Shown piece by piece: positions 1 through 6,626 of a stretch of DNA of 17,013 nt. Each line of letters opens with the position of its first letter. The stretch's first letter is position 1. Source of the stretch: an uncultured Selenomonadales bacterium (GTDB taxonomy: Bacteria > Bacillota > Negativicutes > Selenomonadales > Selenomonadaceae); assembly GCA_937877545.1 (NCBI GenBank), contig CALFJE010000094.1, positions 1-17,013 on the forward strand. Direction: 5' to 3'. A model generated the notes under the pieces. It had not been told where the DNA came from and made no database searches. It worked only from the letters and a program-made list of their open reading frames with translations. Both the position numbers and the translations under genes were made by a program.

Positions 1-49
1 TTCCGTCGAAAGTCGGGGGCTGTTGAGTTCCGTCGAAAGTCGGGGGCTG
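1..49. repeat. Tandem direct repeat, 27-bp period, two copies
   Basis: Positions 1-22 and 28-49 are identical, giving a period of 27 bp. A third, degenerate copy may start near 52, with about 10 of 15 positions matching. The repeat lies inside the minus-strand partial gene, and 27 bp is nine codons, so each unit adds one QPPTFDGTQ block without changing frame. The array may continue beyond the left edge. Confidence 0.85.
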
Positions 50-106
50 AGTCTCGTCGGTTGTCGTCTGTTCGGTTACGTCCTGCGCGGTGTAGTTGTT
101 TTCCAT
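1..106 (-). CDS. Unidentified protein, N-terminal 35 codons only (runs off the left edge)
   Basis: An ATG on the minus strand at 106-104 opens a frame that stays open to the window edge, giving 35 codons. It begins MENNYTAQDVTEQTTTDE and then repeats the block QPPTFDGTQ. A very good ribosome site, GGAGG at 119-115, lies 8 bases before the ATG; this is the main reason to call a real gene in so short a piece. The visible part is acidic, rich in Thr, Gln and Pro, with no signal peptide or membrane segment, so it looks like a disordered N-terminal region. It follows mutS2 and the DUF4422 gene in the same direction, with 148 bases between it and the duplicated mutS2 tail; I see no convincing promoter there. 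I do not recognise the family and assign no function. The call as a gene is fairly secure; its identity is unknown. Confidence 0.68.
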   Translation of the reverse strand, partial: MENNYTAQDVTEQTTTDETQPPTFDGTQQPPTFDG

Positions 107-114
107 TTTTTATT

Positions 115-119
115 CCTCC
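115..119 (-). promoter_or_regulatory. Ribosome binding site of the left-edge gene
   Basis: On the minus strand the sequence reads GGAGG followed by the 8-base A-rich spacer AATAAAAA and then ATG. This site decides the start of the partial gene at 106 and shows that this strand, not the small plus-strand frames covering the same bases, is coding. Confidence 0.7.
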
Positions 120-254
120 AAAAGTTTTTCAATCGGTTGTCTTCGGAAAGTCACGTGAATTTCTATGTGCGCAGTTATACAGGCGGACGCTTAGAGTTTT
201 CTTAGAACTTGTCACATTTAACCAACACTTAATCCGAGCTGAACAAATCCCAAT

Positions 255-314
255 CTAACGCAGGCTGACGAGCGTCGCGCCGGTGCCGCCTTCGTCTTGG
301 TCGGCGAATTGAAA
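255..314 (-). pseudogene. Duplicated 3' tail of mutS2 (remnant)
   Basis: On the minus strand this reads FQFADQDEGGTGATLVSLR followed by TAG (257-255). It matches the last residues of the intact MutS2 encoded at 1844-4222, which ends FQFADQDEGGTGATLVSIK. The nucleotide match covers 264-314 against 1853-1903: 51 positions with 3 differences by my alignment, all in third codon positions and all synonymous. Similarity stops abruptly at 315, one base after the TGA of the DUF4422 gene. There is no start codon or upstream Smr domain, so this is a scar and not a gene. The 148 bases between it and the next gene (107-254) hold nothing else I can name. Confidence 0.88.
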
Positions 315-315
315 C

Positions 316-1830
316 TCAAAGTCCTTGCAGTCGAATAATATCCAACTCTTTTATACGCAGACGATTTTTTAAAAGCCAAATTGTTTGCAGACGTTCAGCC
401 AAAAATCCCATCAAGCGTTTTGAGTTACCTTCAAACGTAGCAAGCGGTATTTTAGCCAATAATTCTCGCGTCGTGTCTATGAGAAACGGAAAAAGCCATT
501 CACAATAAGCATCGAAAACATGCCGACGAGCAACGAACATATTTTTATGATAAAAGCAAGGAACGGTTAAAAGATAGTCGAACGCTTCGATATAGTCGGG
601 ATGAATGTTCATAAGATTTTTTCTCAAAGACGACAACGTCAAATTTAAATATGTCATGTCAATGCGGAACGCATTCATTATGTCTTCATACCACGACGTA
701 TAGCGGTAAGCGGGCTTGGTGAGGATTATGTCTTAATCGCGCAGAATGTTTAGAGCCGCTGCCTCCGTCAAGAAAGTTTTGCCGTCGGGTGTAAAAAATC
801 GACGATAATGACTGAGTCCAAGTATCGAGTCTGAAGTATTTTTCCACATCCGGTAAAGCGCGGTCTGCTCATTTATATATGGATTTAAGTGGCTGATATT
901 GTCTCCGGTATCGTCGCCGATCCAACCGAAATCTTCCTTGGTGAGCGCGTGCCCCGCATGAATAATCCTATAACCTTCAGGCAAATATTGAATGCATTCG
1001 GAAGGCAAAGCTTTATGGGCTACAACATACATTGTGAAATTTACCGGCGGCGTGCGACGGAAACAGAAAAACCATTTTCCGGCTAAACTCGGCAATGCTG
1101 CCACTTTGGCAAATTTTGTTTGCCGGCTGCCAAGATATTTGTCCACTTCGGAACCGTTACGGGCGAAAGTAATTACCATGTCGGAAACCGATTCGGTCAA
1201 AAAAGAATCATTGTCAAACCCGACTTTTGAATTCCTCGAAATTAAAACGGCGTCGTAATGCTTGAGCGCACATTCGGAAAAATTATTGTAAACCTTACGG
1301 TAAATGCCCTCTTCTTTTATCGCCCAAAAAGGCTCGTTGCAAATACAATCTATTTGGGTCACTTTATTTGGCTCTTTGGTGAGCAGGAGACTTTTAACAA
1401 AATGTGCGTTCATGTCGAGCAAAGTTTTTACAGATAAATTCTCCAAAACCATCATCAACTGGAGATCGGAATAATTGTCGTAAAAGTTATCGGTCGGCAG
1501 ATTTTTAAGCTCCAACGCAGTTATGATTTGTGAACGCGGACACCCCAATTCCCCAAGAAATGTATTGACTTTGTGAAGCTCCTTGACGTCATTGAATACC
1601 AGATAATCAACTTCCTCCCGAATCATTTTGAGGAGTTCTGCGCGTCCCGAAAGCTTATCGTCGAATAGAAATTTCCCGTCGTGAAGGAAGTTAAATTCCT
1701 GTCCGTCGACCTCGCCGAAGAACTGAATTATTCCGAGCAGTCTTACCGGGCGTTGACCTATTCTTGCGAAAAACTCTTCAAGGTCGCCACAAAGTAAGAT
1801 CTTTGGTATGAACATATCTTCACCTGTCAA
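316..1830 (-). pseudogene. DUF4422-domain glycosyltransferase, broken by one in-frame TAA
   Basis: Codon 1 is TTG at 1830 and codon 505 is the TGA at 318-316. The frame is open throughout except for a TAA at 735-733 (codon 366). Residues 1 to about 260 form an unassigned N-terminal region (starting MFIPKILLCGDL from residue 6). The DUF4422 domain starts near 265 and carries GDDTGDNIS (305-313), ALYRMWKN (324-331) and GLSHYRRFF (338-346). After the stop the same frame continues DIILTKPAYRYTSWYEDI and then the domain's C-terminal half, with a FLAERL-type ending. Relatives usually have Tyr before DII, so TAT or TAC to TAA is the simplest lesion. DUF4422 proteins are thought to act as glycosyltransferases in surface polysaccharide synthesis. 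A ribosome site at 1844-1837 supports the TTG start and overlaps the mutS2 stop, so translation is probably coupled to mutS2. A sequencing error at 733-735 is the main alternative to a true pseudogene. Confidence 0.85.
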
Positions 1831-1836
1831 TATAAA

Positions 1837-1844
1837 CTCCCTCC
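1837..1844 (-). promoter_or_regulatory. Ribosome binding site of the DUF4422 gene, overlapping the mutS2 stop
   Basis: The minus strand reads GGAGGGAG, beginning at the last base of the mutS2 TAG, followed 6 bases later by TTG at 1830. The next ATG, at 1815, would be more than 20 bases from the site, so TTG is the better start. Confidence 0.7.
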
Positions 1845-4222
1845 TATTTTATGCTGACGAGTGTCGCGCCGGTACCGCCCTCGTCTTGGTCGGCGAATTG
1901 AAAATTGGCAACGGAGCCGTTCCCGCGCAGATAATCATGCACGCCCTTACGCAATGCGCCCGTGCCCTTGCCGTGAACTATCAGCACCTGCTTAAGCCCC
2001 GAAAGTTGCGCGTCGTCGATGAATTTGCCGCAAACTTGCTCCGCCTCGTCGACGGTCATGCCGCGAATATCAATGCTCCGCGTAACGGTCGCCGCTTTAT
2101 GCATAAGCCCCAAGGAGCCGCGATTGGCATTGCTGACGGGCGGCGGCGGTTGAACGTCCTGCGAACCGCGACTGACGAATCGACACGAATCAACTTTAAC
2201 GGTCGTGCGCAACGCCCCGATTTGCACGCTAAGCTCCTCGCCGTCCTTTTCGATTGACAGCACTGTACCTTTCTGGTCGAGCGGCTTGATATAAACGGTG
2301 TCGCCGACGAAAACTTTTTTCTTGTCAATGCGCGTGCCGACGTACCGCTCGGCGATAATGCCCGGCGCGGAATCCAGCTCCGCCTCGCGAAGTTTATCCC
2401 GCGCCTGCTGAATCACCTGCTGGCGACGCTTGACGCCCGCGTCGTCGAATTGCTCCTTGAGCGCGGCGATAATCTCCTCCGCCTCGCGTTTGGTCTCGCG
2501 AATCTGCGCGGCGGCTTTTTCCTTAGCTTTGCGGATAATCTCGCCCTTGGTCTTGGCAAGCTCGTCGCGCATCTCGGCGATTTTCCGTTCGTGCTTAATG
2601 ACGCTCTGTTGACGCTCAAAAATCTCGGCGTTGCGCTGTTCAAAAATCATGCGCTGATTTTCCAGTTCGCCGAGGACTTGCTCAAAGTTGGCGTGGTCGG
2701 CGGTGATGAGCTGTTTGGCGCGGAGGATAAGACTTTGCGGCAAGCCGAGGCGTTGGCTTATGGCAAAGGCGTTGCTCGCGCCGGGTATGCCGATAAGCAG
2801 GCGATAGGTCGGGCGAAGCGTCTCCGAATCGAATTCGACGCAAGCGTTCTCAATGCCCGCCGTGGAGTAGGCGAACGTCTTCAGCTCGGAGTAGTGGGTA
2901 GTGGCTATGGTCGCCGCGCCGATTTGCAACAGCCGCTCCAAAATCGACATGGCAAGAGCCGTGCCCTCGTCGGGGTCGGTGCCCGCGCCAATCTCGTCAA
3001 GCAAAACCAAATCGGTCGCCGTCACGTCGTCGAGGATAGTCACTATCTTTTTCATGTGCGCGGAAAAGGTCGACAGGCTTTGCTCAATGGATTGTTCGTC
3101 GCCGATGTCCGCGAAAATGTTCGTGAAGACGGCTATCCTTGAGCCGCCCGCCGCCGGTATGTAAAGCCCCGCCTGCGTCATGAGCGCGAGGAGTCCGAGC
3201 GTCTTCATGGAAACGGTTTTGCCGCCGGTGTTCGGTCCCGTGACGAGGAGCATTGAAAAATTTTCGCCAAGTTGCAGGTCGACGGGCACGACGGTTGCGG
3301 GATTGATCAGCGGATGCCGCGCAGATTTCAAATCGGTGAACGTTTCGAGGAGCGGCTCCGTGGCGTTCATGTCGCGGGCGAGCTTAGCCTTGGCGAACAG
3401 CAAATCGACGTCCGCCAAAATCGCGATGTTGTTGATGAGCGGGTCGAGGTTCTTGCGGACGTTATCGCTGAGGTTGCGCAAAATCCGCATGACCTCATGA
3501 CGTTCGGCGGCTTCGAGTTCCTTGACGGTATTGTTCAGGTTGACGACGGCGAGCGGTTCGATAAAAACGGTCGCGCCGGTGGCGGATTGGTCGTGGACGA
3601 TGCCGGGGAATTGCGCCTTGTATTCGAGCTTGACGGGCAAAACGTAGCGGTCGCCGCGCATGGTGACAATCGCGTCTTGGAAGAATTTTTGCTTGCCCGC
3701 GTCGTGGAGGATGTTAAAAATTTCGGTCTTGATACGGCTTTGAGCACCGCGCAGGTCGCGACGAATTTTTTGCAGTTCGGCGGAGGCGGTATCGCGAACG
3801 GAGCCGTGTTCGTCGATTGCGTTATCGAGTTGACGCTCCAGGTTGCCCAAAATTTCAATTTCGGTGGCGCGGGCTTTGAGTTGAGGGGCGTCGGCGTCGG
3901 TCTCCTTGAAGAAACTTTTAACCTGCCGCATGGCGTACATAGTCGAGAGCACGTCGAGGAGTTCTTCGGCGTCGGCGGAGCTGCCGAGCTTAATTTTCTT
4001 GAACGTTTCGCGAACGTCGCGGAAACCGCCCAGCGGCGGCGCACTTACGGCGAAGATTCTGACCGCCTCGGTCGTTAGCGATAATCTTTCGCGGACGGTG
4101 TCGAAGTCGTCGGCGGGTTCCAGTTTCAAGGCAAGCTCCTTGCCGAAATTGCTTGAGGCGCAGTCACGGAGCCGCGCCAAAATTTTATCGAACTCCAAAG
4201 TCTTGAAAGCGTTTTTAATCAT
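1844..4222 (-). CDS. mutS2: Endonuclease MutS2 (MutS-type ATPase with C-terminal Smr domain)
   Basis: The 792-residue product has the usual MutS2 length and layout. An N-terminal core and clamp region (1 to about 300) is followed by the ATPase domain with Walker A GPNTGGKT (329-336), the ST-motif region STFSAHMKK (384-392), Walker B LVLLDEIGAGTDP (405-417) and the TTHY switch (441-444). A charged, probably coiled-coil stretch runs from about 510 to 610. The Smr nuclease domain (about 715-792) carries DIRG (718-721) and HGKGTGAL (750-757). There is no mismatch-recognition domain I of MutS1. Known relatives suppress homologous recombination or act on stalled ribosomes and branched DNA; which applies here is not visible. 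The gene is complete, with ATG at 4222 preceded by AGGGA-type ribosome-site sequence in a heptad repeat, and is read away from the polysaccharide cluster. The DUF4422 gene follows 13 bases after its stop. Confidence 0.97.
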   Translation of the reverse strand: MIKNAFKTLEFDKILARLRDCASSNFGKELALKLEPADDFDTVRERLSLTTEAVRIFAVSAPPLGGFRDVRETFKKIKLGSSADAEELLDVLSTMYAMRQVKSFFKETDADAPQLKARATEIEILGNLERQLDNAIDEHGSVRDTASAELQKIRRDLRGAQSRIKTEIFNILHDAGKQKFFQDAIVTMRGDRYVLPVKLEYKAQFPGIVHDQSATGATVFIEPLAVVNLNNTVKELEAAERHEVMRILRNLSDNVRKNLDPLINNIAILADVDLLFAKAKLARDMNATEPLLETFTDLKSARHPLINPATVVPVDLQLGENFSMLLVTGPNTGGKTVSMKTLGLLALMTQAGLYIPAAGGSRIAVFTNIFADIGDEQSIEQSLSTFSAHMKKIVTILDDVTATDLVLLDEIGAGTDPDEGTALAMSILERLLQIGAATIATTHYSELKTFAYSTAGIENACVEFDSETLRPTYRLLIGIPGASNAFAISQRLGLPQSLILRAKQLITADHANFEQVLGELENQRMIFEQRNAEIFERQQSVIKHERKIAEMRDELAKTKGEIIRKAKEKAAAQIRETKREAEEIIAALKEQFDDAGVKRRQQVIQQARDKLREAELDSAPGIIAERYVGTRIDKKKVFVGDTVYIKPLDQKGTVLSIEKDGEELSVQIGALRTTVKVDSCRFVSRGSQDVQPPPPVSNANRGSLGLMHKAATVTRSIDIRGMTVDEAEQVCGKFIDDAQLSGLKQVLIVHGKGTGALRKGVHDYLRGNGSVANFQFADQDEGGTGATLVSIK

Positions 4223-4224
4223 CT

Positions 4225-4252
4225 AATCCCTACTCCCTGGTTCCTAGTCCCT
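4225..4252. repeat. Heptanucleotide tandem repeat in the mutS2 leader
   Basis: Read on the minus strand from 4252 to 4225, the units are AGGGACT, AGGAACC, AGGGAGT and AGGGATT: four imperfect 7-bp copies ending two bases before the mutS2 ATG. Given the predicted promoter at 4283-4255, the array would form nearly the whole 5' leader and supplies several AGGGA ribosome-site-like motifs. Such heptamer arrays can change length by slippage. Confidence 0.75.
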
Positions 4253-4254
4253 AA

Positions 4255-4283
4255 ATTTTAATTGACTTTGTTTTGTGCGTCAA
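4255..4283 (-). promoter_or_regulatory. Predicted sigma70-type promoter for mutS2
   Basis: On the minus strand the -35 box is TTGACG (4283-4278), followed by a 17-base spacer and the -10 box TAAAAT (4260-4255). Transcription would start near 4248, leaving a leader of about 25 bases. It overlaps the plus-strand promoter for gmd. Confidence 0.72.
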
Positions 4284-4290
4284 ATAGAAT
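4262..4290 (+). promoter_or_regulatory. Predicted sigma70-type promoter for the polysaccharide cluster
   Basis: The -35 box is TTGACT (4262-4267), followed by a 17-base spacer and the -10 box TAGAAT (4285-4290). Start of transcription would be near 4297, leaving a leader of about 24 bases before the gmd ATG, with a GGGGGAA ribosome site at 4310-4316. It is the only clear promoter I see for the plus-strand genes to 17013. Confidence 0.75.
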
Positions 4291-4320
4291 ACGCGAAATG
4301 AATTTGTTTGGGGGAATTTT

Positions 4321-5346
4321 ATGAAAAGCGCACTAATTACAGGCGTGACGGGGCAAGACGGCTCATATTTGGCTGAGCTGTTGCTGTCGAAGGGCTACGA
4401 AGTGCACGGGCTGATTCGGCGACACAGCACGCCTTGCAACGAGCGCATTGCCCACATCGACGACGCGAACTTTTTCCTGCACTACGGCGATTTGACGGAT
4501 TCGTCGGGCTTGAGCCGTTTGATTCGGGAGATTCAGCCCGATGAGGTTTATAACTTGGCGGCGCAATCGCACGTAGGAATATCGTTTGAGGTGCCGGAGT
4601 ACACGGCGGAGGCGACGGGCGTCGGGACGCTGAAACTTTTGGAGGCGATACGTCAAAATAAAATCGACACGAGGTTTTATCAGGCGTCCACGTCGGAACT
4701 GTTTGGAGGACTGCCCGAAACCGCGCCTCAATCCGAGACAACGCCCTTTCACCCGCGCAGTCCCTACGCCGCCGCGAAGTTGTATTCCTATTGGATAACC
4801 GTCAACTACCGCGAGGCTTATGACATGTTCGCCTGCAACGGCATTCTGTTCAATCACGAGTCGCCGAGGCGAGGCGTCGATTTTGTCACGCGGAAAATTA
4901 CAATCGCGGTCGCCAAAATCTGCGCGGGCAAGCAGGATAAATTATCGTTGGGCAACCTGGACGCCAAACGCGATTGGGGCTTCGCTAAGGACTACGTCGA
5001 GGGGCAATGGCTGATTCTTCAACAGGACAAGCCGGACGATTTTGTTTTGGCGACGGGCGAGACGCATACAGTCCGCGAGTTCGTGGAGGCGGCGTTCGAG
5101 GAGGTCGGCATAAAGCTGGAATGGCGCGGTGCGGGAGCTTACGAGGAAGGCTACGACGCGAAGGCGGGCAAGCTTTTGGTCGACGTGAATCCTAAATATT
5201 TCCGTCCCGCCGAAGTCGATTTGCTTTGGGGCGATCCGTCGAAGGCTCAACGCGTGCTTGGCTGGCAAAGGAAAGTTTCTTTCCGCGAACTGGTCAAGCT
5301 CATGGTTCAAGCCGATTTGAAAAATTTTGGAGGCGATGCATTTTGA
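4321..5346 (+). CDS. gmd: GDP-mannose 4,6-dehydratase
   Basis: This cytoplasmic enzyme converts GDP-D-mannose to GDP-4-keto-6-deoxy-D-mannose, the first committed step to GDP-L-fucose. The 341-residue product is a complete extended SDR. The NAD(P)-binding loop is GVTGQDG (8-14), with RRHS (33-36) where family members bind the cofactor phosphate. The family stretch HYGDLTDSSGL is at 54-64, the catalytic region STSELFG at 123-129, and YAAAK, the Tyr-x3-Lys pair, at 149-153. RDWGFAKDYVEG (217-228) is typical of Gmd. The segment after RRHSTPCNERI is shorter than in many Gmd proteins. ATG at 4321 has GGGGGAA 4 bases upstream. It is the first gene of the cluster; its TGA overlaps the TTG start of the next gene in TTGA. 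The product is used by fcl at 10262 and the substrate is made by manC at 13133. Confidence 0.97.
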   Translation: MKSALITGVTGQDGSYLAELLLSKGYEVHGLIRRHSTPCNERIAHIDDANFFLHYGDLTDSSGLSRLIREIQPDEVYNLAAQSHVGISFEVPEYTAEATGVGTLKLLEAIRQNKIDTRFYQASTSELFGGLPETAPQSETTPFHPRSPYAAAKLYSYWITVNYREAYDMFACNGILFNHESPRRGVDFVTRKITIAVAKICAGKQDKLSLGNLDAKRDWGFAKDYVEGQWLILQQDKPDDFVLATGETHTVREFVEAAFEEVGIKLEWRGAGAYEEGYDAKAGKLLVDVNPKYFRPAEVDLLWGDPSKAQRVLGWQRKVSFRELVKLMVQADLKNFGGDAF

Positions 5347-6626
5347 GGATAGGAATAGTCGGGCTCGGCTACGTCGGGCTCACGTTGGGGATAGCGGCGG
5401 CATCGCGTGGCGCAGAGGTTTTTGGCATTGAAATCAACCCTAAGATACGGGCGGCATTAGCGCAAAATCGTGCGCACTTTTTTGAGCCGCGCTTGAACGA
5501 GCTCATTGCCATACACAATCATAAAAATTTTCACTGCGTCGATAATCTGAATAATGCCCCCCCGCATCAATTTGATGCGTTCATAATCACAGTCGGGACG
5601 CCGCTCCGCCCCAACTCAACCAAACCAAATCTCGACGCGATAAGCAGGGCGATTGAATCACTTGCGCCGATTTACGACGGAAGTCAGCTCGTGATAATTC
5701 GGTCGACGGTTTCAGTCTGAACAACGCGGCGAATCGTTTTACCATTGCTGGCGAAATTGAGCGGCAAGCGCGAAGCTGAACTGTTCGTAAGCATGTGCCC
5801 TGAACGCACGGTCGAAGGCAAGGCTCTGCAGGAATTGACGACGTTGCCGCAAATCATCAGCGGGAACAACGCAACGGCATTGCAAATGGCGCGGCGTGTC
5901 TTTGAAAAAATTTCCCCGCGCATAATCGAGGCGAACAGCTTGGAGGAGGCGGAGCTTGCCAAACTTTACTGCAACACCTATCGCGACATAAATTTTTCAA
6001 TCGGCAACGCGTTTTGTTTGGCGGCACAGACTTTGGGCGTCGACGGCGCGAGCGTCATTCGTCTAGCCAACGCGGGTTATTCGCGGGCGCAGATAGCTTT
6101 GCCGGGCTTCGTTGCGGGTCCTTGCCTTGAAAAGGACGCCTACATTTTGACAGATAACATGCCCGACTGCGCGAGCAAAAATTTAATCCTCACGGCACGC
6201 AGGATAAGCGAGTCGCTTGAGGATTTCGTTGTTGCTTGGGTCAAGCGGCGCGTCGAACCTGCGCGGACGGTCGTCTTGACGGGCATGGCGTTCAAAGGTC
6301 GCCCCGAGACTTCAGACCTGCGCGGGGCGTCTTCGGTGAACATCGCACGGAAATTGTTCGCGGCGGGCTATTCTTTGCGACTTCATGACTTCGTTGCGCC
6401 CGTCGAGGAACTTGCGTCTTTAAACTTGGGCGCGGTCGTCGAAGATTTATCGGCGGCTTGCGAAGGCGCGGCGGCATTGCTCGTACTCAACAACCATCCA
6501 CGCTACGAAGAATTCCGACTGCCCGAATCGACGTTGGCGGTGTTCGACGCGTGGCAAGCTACCAAACTCGATGCGGCTACGCTGGGAAATTTCTTGCTTG
6601 AGGAGGCGGGCACATGCGCAGGATAA
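5343..6626 (+). pseudogene. UDP-glucose/GDP-mannose dehydrogenase family protein, broken by one in-frame TGA
   Basis: The frame runs from TTG at 5343 (overlapping the gmd stop as TTGA) for 428 codons to the TAA at 6624-6626, interrupted only by TGA at 5718-5720 (codon 126). Before it come the NAD-binding GLGYVGLTLG near the N-terminus and FIITVGTPL; after it the frame continues TTRRIVLPLL, then CPERTVEGKAL, the central helical domain with CNTYRDINFSIGNAF, catalytic Cys in GPCLEKD (about residue 261), and the UDP-binding C-terminal domain with TGMAFKG. Relatives read STVPVGTTR at the break, so GGA (Gly) to TGA explains it. The family oxidises C6 of a nucleotide sugar to a uronic acid using two NAD. 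The missing mismatch with WecC or TviB-type subgroups cannot be settled by eye. As written it would give a 125-residue fragment and a possible restart at TTG 5745. A sequencing error, or very low-level readthrough, are alternatives. Confidence 0.88.

Noticed and set aside
1..66. CRISPR array from the direct repeats at the left edge
   Set aside because: Spacing of 5 bases between 22-base copies is far too short for spacers, and the repeat is in frame inside a coding region.
107..254. Promoter for the left-edge gene, with TATAAC on the minus strand near 176
   Set aside because: No -35 box at an acceptable distance and no extended -10; transcription from the mutS2 promoter is as likely.
3272..4078. 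Long plus-strand open frame (268 codons) opposite mutS2
   Set aside because: It lies wholly inside the well-supported mutS2 gene, has no recognisable domain, and its composition is what the complement of this gene would give. Other long frames opposite mutS2 (for example 2450-3142) are rejected for the same reason.
5557..5563. C7 tract inside the nucleotide-sugar dehydrogenase as a second slippage switch
   Set aside because: The frame is continuous across it and the protein is not broken at this point; seven Cs is below the length I would call a switch without read evidence.
5718..5720. Selenocysteine at the TGA of the dehydrogenase
   Set aside because: Relatives have glycine here and not cysteine, no catalytic role is known for this position, and I see no clear hairpin element directly after the TGA.
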